NCBI GenBank assembly: GCA_017792445.1
Contig: CP051232.1
Span: forward strand, 744,001-808,000
Length of the DNA: 64,000 nt
Direction: 5' to 3'
DNA from: Maritimibacter sp.
Lineage (GTDB): Bacteria > Pseudomonadota > Alphaproteobacteria > Rhodobacterales > Rhodobacteraceae
The notes beneath the pieces were generated by a model that was given only the letters and a program-made list of their open reading frames with translations, did not search any database and was not told the origin of the DNA. Numbering within the stretch: the stretch's first letter is position 1; the number at the start of each line of letters is the position of its first letter. The position numbers and the translations under genes are program-made. This document shows, piece by piece, positions 33,623-42,943 of the stretch.

Positions 33623-34081
33623 TCAGGTCGGCAGCGGCGCGTCGGCCTTGAACTGATCCATGACGATCTGGCTTTGCACCCTCGCCACCGCCGGGTGGGG
33701 CAGAAGTACTTGATGGATCAAAACGTTAAGCCCGGCCAGATCGGCGCAGTAGACGCGCAGCAAATAGTCCGCCTCGCCGGTCAGCGTCCATGCGCTGACG
33801 ATCTCCGGGCGATTGCGCACGATTCGTGTGAAGCCCTTCACCTTCTCGGGCTCGTGGGTCGCCATCTGCACCTGCACGAAGGCCTGCACTGCCAGCCCCA
33901 GCCGCGCGGCATCCAGCCGGGCCGAGTAACGCTCGATAAAGCCCGCCTGCTCCAACCGCTGCCGCCGGCGCCCCGCCTGACTGGCCGACAGGTTCAGCGC
34001 GGCGCCCAGCGCCTCGGCCGTCAGCGTCGCGTCCTTTTGCAGGGCCGCCAGCAGGCGCTTGTCCGTCTCGTCGATATCCAT
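33623..34081 (-). CDS. Lrp/AsnC-family transcriptional regulator
   Basis: A 152-residue regulator with an N-terminal helix-turn-helix (DIDETDKRLLAALQKDATLTAEALGAALNLSASQAGRR) and a C-terminal RAM ligand domain (VQAFVQVQM, SAWTLTGEADYLLRV). It is divergent from hydroxyphenylpyruvate dioxygenase (135 bases apart), the usual arrangement for a regulator of tyrosine/phenylalanine breakdown, and is expected to respond to an aromatic amino acid. The ATG at 34081 fits the family start; one at 34099 is an alternative. Confidence 0.88.
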   Translation of the reverse strand: MDIDETDKRLLAALQKDATLTAEALGAALNLSASQAGRRRQRLEQAGFIERYSARLDAARLGLAVQAFVQVQMATHEPEKVKGFTRIVRNRPEIVSAWTLTGEADYLLRVYCADLAGLNVLIHQVLLPHPAVARVQSQIVMDQFKADAPLPT

Positions 34082-34216
34082 GCGGGAACCATGCACCATT
34101 TCACCTCACGGCATCAATTCCCCGCATGCAGACAGCGATCCGCCCCCCACTTCGCGCAAACACGGCACGCGAACCGAGTCACACTGTGCGAAACGCCCGA
34201 ACAAAGGAGACCCGCC

Positions 34217-35317
34217 ATGGGACCCTTCCCGCATGACGCCCCGAAATCCGAGATCACCAAGGAAAACCCCGCCGGCACCGACGGGTTCGAGTTCGTGGAA
34301 TTCGCCCATCCCGAGCCGGAACAGCTTCGCGAATTGTTCACCCGGATGGGGTACGAGCATGTCGCGAACCACAAGACCAAGGCGATCGAGCTTTGGCAGC
34401 AGGGTGACATCACCTATGTGCTGAACGACGAACCGGGCAGCCACGCCCGCACCTTCGTCGAAGAGCATGGCCCCTGCGCGCCGTCGATGGCTTGGCGCGT
34501 GGTGGATGCCCGGCACGCCTTCGACCATGCGGTCGCGAAAGGCGCCACGCCCTATGAAGGCGGCGGCAAAACGATGGACGTCCCCGCCATCGTCGGCATC
34601 GGCGGTTCGCTGATCTATTTCATCGAGGACTATTACGAAAGCTCGCCCTACAACGGCGAATTCGACTGGATCGCCCAGTCGAAGCCGAAGGGCGTCGGGT
34701 TCTTCTACCTCGACCACCTGACTCACAACGTGTTCAAGGGGAACATGGACACGTGGTTCCGATTTTACGGCGACCTGTTCAACTTCCGTGAGATCCGGTT
34801 CTTCGACATTCAGGGCAAGTACACCGGCCTGTTCAGCCGCGCGCTGACCTCGCCCTGCGGCCGCATCCGCATCCCGATCAACGAGGACCGGGGCGAGACC
34901 GGGCAGATCGTGTCCTACCTCAAGAAATACAACGGCGAGGGCATCCAACACATCGCTGTCGGCAGCGACGACATCTATGCCTCGACCGATGCCATCGCGG
35001 ACATGGGCGTCAAGTTCATGCCGGGCCCGCCGGACGCCTATTACGCGATGTCGAAGGAGCGCGTGGCGGGCCATGACGAACCGATCGACCGGATGAAGAA
35101 ACACGGCATCCTGATCGACGGCGAAGGCGTCGTGGACGGGGGCGAAACGAAGATCCTGCTACAGATTTTCTCGAAAACGGTCATCGGGCCGATCTTCTTC
35201 GAGTTCATCCAGCGCAAGGGCGACGACGGCTTTGGCGAGGGGAACTTCAAGGCCCTGTTCGAGTCGATCGAGCAAGAGCAAATCGACAGCGGCGAGTTGA
35301 ACACCGCCGCTGAATAA
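34217..35317 (+). CDS. hppD: 4-hydroxyphenylpyruvate dioxygenase
   Basis: A 366-residue non-haem iron enzyme turning 4-hydroxyphenylpyruvate into homogentisate in tyrosine degradation. Iron ligands are His167 (LDHLTH), His245 (IQHIAVGS) and Glu329 (FFEFIQR); the family C-terminal GFGEGNFKALFESIE is complete. AAAGGAGA is 6 bases before the ATG; the frame open upstream is the shadow of the Lrp gene. Downstream homogentisate genes are not here. Confidence 0.96.
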   Translation: MGPFPHDAPKSEITKENPAGTDGFEFVEFAHPEPEQLRELFTRMGYEHVANHKTKAIELWQQGDITYVLNDEPGSHARTFVEEHGPCAPSMAWRVVDARHAFDHAVAKGATPYEGGGKTMDVPAIVGIGGSLIYFIEDYYESSPYNGEFDWIAQSKPKGVGFFYLDHLTHNVFKGNMDTWFRFYGDLFNFREIRFFDIQGKYTGLFSRALTSPCGRIRIPINEDRGETGQIVSYLKKYNGEGIQHIAVGSDDIYASTDAIADMGVKFMPGPPDAYYAMSKERVAGHDEPIDRMKKHGILIDGEGVVDGGETKILLQIFSKTVIGPIFFEFIQRKGDDGFGEGNFKALFESIEQEQIDSGELNTAAE

Positions 35318-35462
35318 GCCGACCATTCCGGCAGGGAGGCCTTCGGGGAGGCCATTCTGGGAGGAAGGTCCGGCAGGGAGGACGGGGGTGGTTCCGGAAG
35401 GGGCCGCCCCCGAACCGTTTCAGGGGTGCGCATCAAGGGCGGATATGCCTTGAAGCGCCGGA

Positions 35463-38400
35463 TCAGCCGCTGGGCATCTCCAGCGTGATCGTGCGGCCGC
35501 CTTTGGTATAGACAAGCTGGCCGTCACCGATCGCGGCGACCTTGCCGCCATCGACGGTGTCGCCCACCTGAACCTTTATGTAGCGCCCGGACGACAGCCG
35601 CACCAAAGCGCGGCGGTTGCTGGCAGAGCCGTAGACGCCGATCAGGTTCACGCGGTTCAGGCGCAGCGCGTTCTCGTCGGTCGCCGTCGCGGCGACGCTT
35701 GCGCTGGTCGGGATTTCGGGCGCGCGAACCGGAGCATTCACGACGGGCGTCGGGTCGGGCTGCGCGGTTTCGGCAGGCGGAGCCGGCGGCGCGGCGGCGG
35801 CCTCTTCCAGCGCAGCCTGCACGATTGAGGCGAAGCCCGCAGGCCGCGTCGGCGGGGTCAGCGACGCGTCCACGGCCAGTTCGGTTGCGCCGTCGAAGGT
35901 CTCTTCCACTTCGGCGGTTTCAACCTCGGCTTCGGGTGCTTCCAGAAGCGCGGCAGCCAGCGACGGGCTTTGAACGTTGTCGGTCGCCTCGCCTTCCGTG
36001 GTCGCGTCTGCAGAGGCCAGCACGGTACCCGGGCGCAGCGGCGGAACAACGTCGGCAAAGTCGATCAGAGGGTCGGGTGCGGTCTCTTCTTCCGGGGTCT
36101 CGTCGGCGGCGGCAACCTCTTCGTCGGGCGCCGCGTCGTCGGTCGTGGCGGTTTCCGCCTCAAGCTCCAGAACCACCTCTTCGGCGGCGTCGGCGACCTC
36201 TTCGGCAACAGCTTCTTCGTCGGCCCCGGCCACATCCGTCTCGGGCGTGTCGGGTGTCTCGGGGGCGGCTGCGGCATCGACCTCGGCAGCCGGCGCATCG
36301 CCCGGGCGCAGGGACGGCCGGATCTCGGACAGTTCCTCGCGGGTCAGCCCGCCGAACTGCGCACGCTCGTCGACCTCGGCCAGATCCTCCTCGGACAGCA
36401 GACCCGCCAGTGCATCGTCCTCGTCCGGGGCAAGCGCCGCGATCTCGGCTTCAAGCTCGGCGTCCTGCACGTCGGCGGCAGGTTCTTCCAGAAGCGTTTC
36501 CTCTTCCGGCGGCTCGGTGCCCGGGCGGACCGGCGGAACGACCGGCGGAGTGCCACGGATCACCAAAGTGCCCTGCGGAGAGATCGCGCCCTCTTCCGTT
36601 GCGCGCACAAGGCCGCGCTCGTCCAGATCAAACTCGGTCACCAGCGGGAACGGCGGCAGGCCCACGATCGGGGGCGTGTCAGAGGCGGTCAGGTCTTCCT
36701 CGGTCGGCAGCGCGCGCGGCGAGGGATCGGCCAGCGCGACGTCTGTGGAGGACAAGACCGTTCCGTCCAGCCGGTCGATGCCGGGGCTTTCGATGGCGGG
36801 CGGCGCGAGGACGGAAATGCCGGTGCTTTCGTAAATCGCATCGGCCTCGGCAACCGAGGGCGCGGGCACACGGCTGGGCGCGGGAGCCGATACCTCGGCC
36901 TGCGGCGCGTCTTCGGCGACCGGCGGCTCTTCGAGGCGCACGATCTCCAGAGTGCCCGGAGCCTCGCCACCACCGGCGGGCGCGGCGCTTTCGTCGGCGG
37001 GCGTCTCGGTGCCGTCTGGCTGCGACGGCGCAATGGTCGCGATGTCGGGGGCGGGGCCGTCGTCCAGTTCCGGCCCACGCGGCATGTCGCTCAGCGCGGG
37101 CGGCGGGGCAACGGCAGCCATGTCGATGTCCGGCGTGTCGACCACCGGGCCGGGTTCCTCGACCAGTTCCGGCGTCTCGCCAGAGGTCTCGGCGGATGCC
37201 GGCGGCTCTTCGGCGGCGGGCTGGTTCTCGGCGGATAGTCCGGCGAATTCTTCTCCGTCCAGCGGCGTTTCCGGGGCAGCGGGCGCAGCTTGCTCGGGCT
37301 CGGGTTGAAGATCGGTGACCTCGATGCCCGGCAGCGGCACCGAGGGCTCGGCCTCTTCCGGGGCGGGTTCCGGCTCGGGCGCGGTCTCGACGACAGCTTC
37401 GGGCGCGGCCTCTGGAATGCTTTCCGGCGCAGTCTCGGCGGGCGGCGTATCAAGCGCTTCGGGCAGGATGACCGGCGCGGGTTCTTCGACCTCGGCGATC
37501 TCGGGGTCGCCGCCAAGACCGAACCAGCCAGAGGCCACGTCGTTCATGACATAGGTGGACCACAGCACGACTGCGACCAGCGCCAGCAGAAGGCCCAGCG
37601 CAATCGCCGCGCCAAGGAACTTCGGTCGCTCGCGCGGCGGCGTCTGGCCACGCGCGCCGAAGACGGTCATCGCGTCGGCTTCGCTCGACCGGCCGGCCCG
37701 GGGCGGCGTCGGCGGCACCGGAACCGGGCCACGCGCCGATGTCGGCATGCCCGCCGGCAGGGGTTTCGGCAGCGCCGAAGGCCCACGCTTCAGCGGCGCG
37801 CTGGTCGGCAGCGGCTGGCGCAGCGCGGCGGCCATATCCTCGACCTCGGCCTTCTTCTGCTCTTTCGGCCGGCCCATGCGCATCAGCGTCTCGGCCAGCT
37901 TGCTTCCCCGAGGCTTCTTCTCCTCGTCGGTCGCGGCAGCCCCCGGCGCAAGCGCCGCGGCCAGCACGGGATCGGTCTTCGGCGCAAGTTCGGGCGCGGC
38001 GGGGTCCACCATCGCCGAGCGGGCCGCCGCATTGTCGCCATCCGAAGCGTCCAACCCGGATGTGTCCGAAGCGGGGGAAACCGGCAGAACCGCGCGGCCG
38101 CTTGGCACAACCGTGTCCCATGCATCGGCAGAGCCCGCGTCGTCCTTCGAGGGCGCATCGTCCTGCAGCGCCGTCGGGCGGGTCGGCGCGTGGACCGGCG
38201 CGCTGCGCGGGTTCGACAGCGGCGGCAGATCGTCGATGACCGGGCCGCTCTTGGCCGGAGTAGACGTGGACTCTGTCTGCGGCTCGGGCGTGACAGGCGG
38301 CAGCGCCTCGCCGTTCACACGGGCCGTCGACCGGGGACGGCGCGATGTAAAGGAGAAAGGCGAAGAATTCGGCTCGTCGTCGTCGCCATCGGGAAGCGCC

Positions 38401-39383
38401 AGCAAGGCGGCAGCGAGCTCACCTGCGGACTGCTCTTGCGGCCACCTGCGGTCGGCAGAGGACGACCGGGCGGGCTCGGGTGCGTCGGGCGTGTCGCCCA
38501 TGGTGTCCGACTTGCCAGTGGCCGGTGACGCAAAGCGGTCCGCCACATGATCCAGAAGCCGGTCATTCGCGGGCGGCAACGGGTCGGCAGGCGGCTCGTC
38601 TGCCGGAACCGAAGGTTCGCTGTCGGACGATGTGGCATCCGGGGCCACGTCCCCGGACGCGGTGTCGTTGGCCGCCGTCGCGGCATCAGCCTCGGATATC
38701 GCTTCGGCAGGCTCAGAGGCGACAACCGCTTCCGGCGCGCCCTCGGGCTCTACCTCGGTCTTCGCATCGGACTTCGCCTCAGCCTTGCGCTTTTTCTTGC
38801 GCTCGGGCTCCGGTTCCGCATCGGGCACCTCGCCCAGCTTGCCAAGAACCTGGATGCGCTTCTTGTCCGGCTCGACGGACTCGCCGCCGTTCAGTACACG
38901 CTCGGCATGGCGGGTCGGGCCGAAGAACGGCTCGCCATCGAATTCCGACGGGCTGGGCATCGCGACGAAGGACATCGGATTGAACCGGTACTGGGTCGCG
39001 AAGGTCTCTGCCTCCAGCAGGGTCTCGCGGGCGACAACGGCGACCTGCGCCTTGCCCTTCTTGATCCGCCAGTCGAAGTTCAGATCGCGCACGTCGTAGG
39101 GCGTCACGCCCACCAGCGCCTCGCGGATCTGCGACTGGCGCTCCGCCTTCGTTGGCCCCGGCGCATCGACCTCCAGATACAGGATCTGCGAGTTCGGGAT
39201 CACAAGCTTCGTGCTCAGCCCGGCCGCCTCGAGGTCCGAGGCGGTGCGCCGAAGGACGACCAGTTCATCGACCAAATCGGGCGCGTCCAAAGACACGTCA
39301 CCCACGTTCAGCCATCCCGCCTGCGCGCGGTGGAGAAGGCTAATTCCGTCATGGGTAAGGTTCAGGGCGAAACTGGGTTTCAT
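35463..39383 (-). CDS. Giant GspL/PilM-like to PilP/GspC-like fusion with acidic linker
   Basis: A 1306-residue protein. Residues 1-160 resemble the cytoplasmic actin-like domain of GspL/PilM: LVIPNSQILYLEVDAPG, REALVGVTPYDVRDLNFDW and VAVVARETLLEAETF. A basic patch (about 195-205) and a long Glu/Pro/Ala/Asp-rich stretch lead to one membrane helix at about 590-613 (FLGAAIALGLLLALVAVVLW). The rest, over 600 residues, is again acidic and low-complexity with recurring PPLRPG and PSLRPG motifs. The last 70 residues form a compact domain (NLIGVYGSASNRRALVRL, KVQVGDTVDGGKVAAIG) like the periplasmic region of PilP/GspC. The predicted topology is N-in, C-out. No other secretion or pilus gene is adjacent. 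Codon periodicity and intact domains at both ends argue that the whole frame is real. Function is unknown; an assembly scaffold spanning the periplasm is a reasonable inference. Confidence 0.8.
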   Translation of the reverse strand: MKPSFALNLTHDGISLLHRAQAGWLNVGDVSLDAPDLVDELVVLRRTASDLEAAGLSTKLVIPNSQILYLEVDAPGPTKAERQSQIREALVGVTPYDVRDLNFDWRIKKGKAQVAVVARETLLEAETFATQYRFNPMSFVAMPSPSEFDGEPFFGPTRHAERVLNGGESVEPDKKRIQVLGKLGEVPDAEPEPERKKKRKAEAKSDAKTEVEPEGAPEAVVASEPAEAISEADAATAANDTASGDVAPDATSSDSEPSVPADEPPADPLPPANDRLLDHVADRFASPATGKSDTMGDTPDAPEPARSSSADRRWPQEQSAGELAAALLALPDGDDDEPNSSPFSFTSRRPRSTARVNGEALPPVTPEPQTESTSTPAKSGPVIDDLPPLSNPRSAPVHAPTRPTALQDDAPSKDDAGSADAWDTVVPSGRAVLPVSPASDTSGLDASDGDNAAARSAMVDPAAPELAPKTDPVLAAALAPGAAATDEEKKPRGSKLAETLMRMGRPKEQKKAEVEDMAAALRQPLPTSAPLKRGPSALPKPLPAGMPTSARGPVPVPPTPPRAGRSSEADAMTVFGARGQTPPRERPKFLGAAIALGLLLALVAVVLWSTYVMNDVASGWFGLGGDPEIAEVEEPAPVILPEALDTPPAETAPESIPEAAPEAVVETAPEPEPAPEEAEPSVPLPGIEVTDLQPEPEQAAPAAPETPLDGEEFAGLSAENQPAAEEPPASAETSGETPELVEEPGPVVDTPDIDMAAVAPPPALSDMPRGPELDDGPAPDIATIAPSQPDGTETPADESAAPAGGGEAPGTLEIVRLEEPPVAEDAPQAEVSAPAPSRVPAPSVAEADAIYESTGISVLAPPAIESPGIDRLDGTVLSSTDVALADPSPRALPTEEDLTASDTPPIVGLPPFPLVTEFDLDERGLVRATEEGAISPQGTLVIRGTPPVVPPVRPGTEPPEEETLLEEPAADVQDAELEAEIAALAPDEDDALAGLLSEEDLAEVDERAQFGGLTREELSEIRPSLRPGDAPAAEVDAAAAPETPDTPETDVAGADEEAVAEEVADAAEEVVLELEAETATTDDAAPDEEVAAADETPEEETAPDPLIDFADVVPPLRPGTVLASADATTEGEATDNVQSPSLAAALLEAPEAEVETAEVEETFDGATELAVDASLTPPTRPAGFASIVQAALEEAAAAPPAPPAETAQPDPTPVVNAPVRAPEIPTSASVAATATDENALRLNRVNLIGVYGSASNRRALVRLSSGRYIKVQVGDTVDGGKVAAIGDGQLVYTKGGRTITLEMPSG

Positions 39384-39550
39384 GCTTCAGTCTATAATAT
39401 GTCGGGGGAGCGCATGGGAGTCGCGCTCCCTTTCAGTGGGTTATGTATAGCAACAAACCGCCGAGTGGAAGTAAAACACCCGTCCGGGGGCTTGCCCGCG
39501 CCCTGCCCGGGGCTCAGTTTCCCGGTCAAATTACCGGGAGGAAATTATCC

Positions 39551-40267
39551 ATGCGATCCGTCTTTGCCGCGCCCCGTCTTGCCGTGGCCGCACTGTGCCT
39601 CGCCCTTCCCATCGCGACCGCCGCCATGGCACAGGACGCGGCCCCGAACCGGCTGACCGTGACTGGCACCGGTGTCGTGTCCGGCATCCCCGACCTTGCG
39701 GTGCTGACGCTTGGCGTCACCAGCCGTGGCGACACCGCCGCCGAGGCGATGGACGCGACCAGCGCCGCGACCGCAGATGTCCTTGCCCTGCTGGCAGAAA
39801 CGGGTGTCGCCGACACCGATATGCAGACGTCGGACCTGTCACTTTCGCCGGTCTGGTCGAACCGCAACAGCGTATCGGGCGGCGGCGACGAGATCACGGG
39901 GTTCCGCGCGTCGAACACGGTCACCGTCCGCATCCGCGACCTCGACGGCATGGGCGAAGTTCTGGACGCCGCCATCGGAGCGGGCGCCAACGAGTTCCGC
40001 GAACTGCGCTTCGCATTGCAGAACCCGGCCCCAGCGCTGGACGAGGCGCGCCGCCTTGCGGTCGCCGACGCGCGTGCGCGGGCCGAGACCTATGCCGAGG
40101 CCGCAGGCGTCACTTTGGGCAACGTTCTCGAGCTTAGCGAATCGGGTGGCGGCGGCGGGCCGATCATGATGCGCGAGGCCGCCATCGCCTCTGCCGTGCC
40201 GATCGCCGCCGGCGAGGTCGACACCACCGCGAGCGTCACCATCGTCTACGAGATAACCGGGCCCTGA
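39551..40267 (+). CDS. Periplasmic SIMPL-domain (DUF541) protein
   Basis: A 238-residue exported protein with a signal peptide ending AMA-QDA and a SIMPL/DUF541 domain (LTVTGTGVVSGIPDLAVLTLGV, then FRASNTVTVRIRDLDGMGEVLDAAIGAGAN and DARARAETYAEAAGV). Members such as YggE/BP26 are periplasmic or outer-membrane-associated; BP26 forms channel-like rings, and YggE relates to oxidative stress. GGGAGGAAA precedes the ATG by about 7 bases. It is divergent from the giant scaffold gene, with 167 bases between, and convergent with Anbu. Confidence 0.9.
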   Translation: MRSVFAAPRLAVAALCLALPIATAAMAQDAAPNRLTVTGTGVVSGIPDLAVLTLGVTSRGDTAAEAMDATSAATADVLALLAETGVADTDMQTSDLSLSPVWSNRNSVSGGGDEITGFRASNTVTVRIRDLDGMGEVLDAAIGAGANEFRELRFALQNPAPALDEARRLAVADARARAETYAEAAGVTLGNVLELSESGGGGGPIMMREAAIASAVPIAAGEVDTTASVTIVYEITGP

Positions 40268-40286
40268 CGAAACGGGGTCCGCGGGG

Positions 40287-41012
40287 TCAGATTTCGATCC
40301 GCTGGAAACTGTCGCGCAGCGCCTGGCTCCAGGCGTTGGACATTTCCTGAAAGCCTTCGTCCTGCGCCTCGATCCGGCGATAGCTGCTGACGCGGCAGTC
40401 GTCCTTTTCGATCACCGCAAGGTCCAGCGGCATCCCGACCGACAGGTTCGAGCGCAGGGTCGAGTCCATGCTCAGCAGCACCGCCTTGCGGGCATCTGAC
40501 AGCGTGGTCTCCGGACGCACGACCCGGTCGAGGATCGGCTTGCCGTATTTGTGCTCGCCGATCTGCAGGAACGGGGTGTCGGCCGTGGCCTCGATGAAGT
40601 TTCCTTCGGGATAGATCAGGAACAGCCGCATCTCGCCGCCCTTGCGCTGTCCCGCCACCAGCATGCTGGCCGTCGCGCCATCCGCGTTCTGCGTCATCCG
40701 GGACGAGATGTCCTTGCTGACAGCGGCCAGCGTGTCCCCCACGACAGAGGCCACCTGCAAAATCGTGTCGGCGGTCATGATCGACGGCGGCGCGTCGGGC
40801 GAGGTATCCTCGGCCGCTTCCTGAAGACGCGCCATCGTCGTCTGGGTGACGCTCAAAGACCCGGCGGTCAGGATCACGACGACCCGTTCGCCCGGTTCCT
40901 CGAAGGTGAACATCTTCCGATATGTCGAGATGTTGTCCAGCCCGGCATTTGTGCGCGTGTCAGACAGCAGCACCATGCCGGCATCCAGAAGCAGCCCTAC
41001 GCAATAGGTCAT
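40287..41012 (-). CDS. Anbu, bacterial proteasome-homologue peptidase
   Basis: A 241-residue Ntn-hydrolase of the Anbu family, the proposed ancestral beta subunit. It opens MTYCVGLLLDAGMVLLSDTRTNAGLDNIS, so removal of Met would leave Thr as the N-terminal nucleophile; Asp18, Arg20 and the later SMDSTLRSNLSVGMPLDL region match the family. Anbu particles form open helical or ring assemblies without the closed chamber of a true proteasome, and clear proteolytic activity has been hard to show. It is the last gene of the cluster ATP-grasp / alpha-E / transglutaminase / Anbu, 53 bases after the transglutaminase stop. Confidence 0.95.
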   Translation of the reverse strand: MTYCVGLLLDAGMVLLSDTRTNAGLDNISTYRKMFTFEEPGERVVVILTAGSLSVTQTTMARLQEAAEDTSPDAPPSIMTADTILQVASVVGDTLAAVSKDISSRMTQNADGATASMLVAGQRKGGEMRLFLIYPEGNFIEATADTPFLQIGEHKYGKPILDRVVRPETTLSDARKAVLLSMDSTLRSNLSVGMPLDLAVIEKDDCRVSSYRRIEAQDEGFQEMSNAWSQALRDSFQRIEI

Positions 41013-41065
41013 GACAGACGCCCGAACTCCACATCCCCGCGGCGGACGCCCGTGGCGACCGCACC

Positions 41066-41878
41066 CTACTGCTGCACTTGGCCGACGCTCACTTCCACGT
41101 CAAGATGCTCTGTCGTCTCACCGTGCGCCACACCCCGAATGGGCGCAGCGTCAAGCGCGTCGAACCCGGACCCAAGGCGGATATAGCGGCCATCGGGGCA
41201 GCATTCGTTCGCCGCGTCGAAACCGACCCAGCCCAGCCCCTCAAGGTGCAGTTCCGCCCATGCGTGGCTGGCCTCGGCCATTTCGTCGCCGGCCTCGGAA
41301 TACAGGTAGCCCGCGACATAGCGCGCCGGAATCCCGACCGAGATCGCGGCGGCGATCAGAACGTGTGCGTGGTCCTGGCAGACGCCATAGCCAAGCTCCA
41401 GCGCCTCGGTCGCCGAGGTGCTGGCGTCGGTTTCGCCTGGACGGTACTCGATCAACTCGGACACCTTGCGCGACAGACCGTGCGCGAGATCCAGCGGCGA
41501 GGTCTCGGACGCGGCCAGTTCCTCGGCCATGCGGCGGATCGCGATGCTGGGCATGGTGGCGCGCGTGTCGCGCAGATAGACCGACGGGTGCACCTTCTCG
41601 GAATGTCCGGTCAGCACGCCGTTCAGGTCCTGCGTCTCGACCAGTCCCTCCACAAGGATCGACACCCCGGCCACGGCACGGCGCAGCGTCACGGTCTGGA
41701 CCCAGTCACCGGCGCCGTCGCGAAAGCCCGCGCCGGCCAACCCGCCCTCGACGGTCACCGACCAGTTCAGGATCCGCTGGTTCTCGCAATCCGCTGGCTG
41801 AAGGCGGTGGCTCTGGACGACCCCGGCGATCGGTTCGCCGAAGGAATAATGCGTCCGGTGCGAAACGCTCAGTCTCAT
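41066..41878 (-). CDS. Transglutaminase-like cysteine protease of the Anbu cluster
   Basis: A 270-residue protein with an N-terminal beta-rich domain (VSHRTHYSFGEPIAGVVQSH) and a transglutaminase-like papain fold. The triad is Cys167 (YGVCQDHAH), His205 (SHAWAEL) and Asp221 (GFDAANE). Such enzymes usually cleave or transfer peptide bonds rather than cross-link. The start overlaps the alpha-E gene stop by ATGA, so translation is coupled. Comparative genomics links this set to making or removing a peptide tag; that is a prediction only. Confidence 0.94.
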   Translation of the reverse strand: MRLSVSHRTHYSFGEPIAGVVQSHRLQPADCENQRILNWSVTVEGGLAGAGFRDGAGDWVQTVTLRRAVAGVSILVEGLVETQDLNGVLTGHSEKVHPSVYLRDTRATMPSIAIRRMAEELAASETSPLDLAHGLSRKVSELIEYRPGETDASTSATEALELGYGVCQDHAHVLIAAAISVGIPARYVAGYLYSEAGDEMAEASHAWAELHLEGLGWVGFDAANECCPDGRYIRLGSGFDALDAAPIRGVAHGETTEHLDVEVSVGQVQQ

Positions 41879-42828
41879 TCCACCCTCCCCGTCAGATAGC
41901 TCGCGTGGATCGCAGCGCTAAGCCCGTTGATCTCTTCAATGATCCGGGTCAGGAACTCGTGCAGCCCTTCCTGGAAGATGTCCTCGACCCGTGCTTCCGC
42001 CAACTCGCCCATCATTCCGCGCGCGACCTGCTGCGCGCCGGTGGCGCGGTGATAGGCGCGCGCCAGGAAATCGAGGCTGTCGTTGATCTCCAGCGCGCAG
42101 GACAACAGGGACCGGGCACATTGCGTGTTCAGGATCAGGAAATCCGCGATCTTGTCGGCGGTCACCTCGCCGCCATAGGCAAAACCGAAGGCGCGATAGG
42201 AGCTCAGCGCACGCAGCAGCGTCGACCACTGGTAGTTGTCGATGCCCGAGCCGACATAGCTGACGCCCGGCAACAGCACGTAGTACTTCACGTCAAGAAA
42301 ACGCGCCGTGTTATCGGCTCGCTCCAGCGCGTAGCCGGTCTTCATGAAGTGAAAGCCGTCGTTCCGCAGCATCGTGACCGAGGCGGCCCCGCGCACCAAA
42401 GCGGCGGTACGCATCGTCCATTCCGTAAGGTCCGCCAGCGGCAGCTGGCTGCGTTCGGTCCGCTGCATCTCGCGGATTTCCTGGAACGCGGTGTTCAGCG
42501 CGTCCCACACCTGACCGGTTATCGCGGTCCGCACGATGCGCCCGTTCTCGCGCGCGGCGGTGATGCAGGACAGGATCGAGGACGGGTTGTCCTTGTCGAA
42601 AAACATGTGGCTTTCGACGTTGCGCTGCACCGGGTCGCCGTACTTCTCCTTGAAGGCCGGCAGGGTGCCGCTGGCCTCTAGGATCGACTCCCACTCGTTG
42701 CGGTAACCGCCGCCAATGTTCGGCAGCAGCGCATTGCGCGCGCCCACGTCCAGAAGCCGCGCAGACGCCTCGGCCCGTTCCATGTAACGCCCGATCCAGA
42801 AAAGGTTTTCCGCGGTCCGGCTCAGCAT
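41875..42828 (-). CDS. Alpha-E domain (DUF403) protein
   Basis: A 317-residue all-helical alpha-E protein, beginning LSRTAENLFWIGRYMERAEASARLLDV, with the conserved DNTARFLDVKYYVLLP and YQWSTLLRALSSYRAF segments. The domain nearly always travels with the permuted ATP-grasp enzyme and transglutaminase, as here, and has been proposed to help peptide-bond formation; activity is unknown. A 115-base gap with C-rich sequence separates it from the ATP-grasp gene upstream. Confidence 0.93.
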   Translation of the reverse strand: MLSRTAENLFWIGRYMERAEASARLLDVGARNALLPNIGGGYRNEWESILEASGTLPAFKEKYGDPVQRNVESHMFFDKDNPSSILSCITAARENGRIVRTAITGQVWDALNTAFQEIREMQRTERSQLPLADLTEWTMRTAALVRGAASVTMLRNDGFHFMKTGYALERADNTARFLDVKYYVLLPGVSYVGSGIDNYQWSTLLRALSSYRAFGFAYGGEVTADKIADFLILNTQCARSLLSCALEINDSLDFLARAYHRATGAQQVARGMMGELAEARVEDIFQEGLHEFLTRIIEEINGLSAAIHASYLTGRVE

Positions 42829-42943
42829 GGGAAGGGCTCCGAGTTGGTCGTCAAAAGTTCAAGAGAAACACGCGCGCAACAGGGCGAAACGCACGCTCCT
42901 CCCCCGTCCAGGGAGAGGGTCAGGGAGGGGGTAGCGCGCCCCA

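Noticed and set aside
35318-35462. Terminator between hppD and the scaffold gene
   Set aside because: The region has repeated CCGGCAGGGAGG and an imperfect GGTTC/GAACC pairing, but no convincing stem with a T tract.
35699-37318. A 539-codon plus-strand frame antisense to the giant scaffold gene
   Set aside because: It is Arg/Pro-rich and mirrors the GC-biased codons of the low-complexity linker; the minus-strand frame has real domains at both ends.
42829-42943. C-rich, G-rich repeat (GGGAGAGGGTCAGGGAGGGGG) as a mobile element or CRISPR
   Set aside because: It is a single short purine/pyrimidine-rich stretch in a 115-base gap, without repeated spacers or inverted ends.
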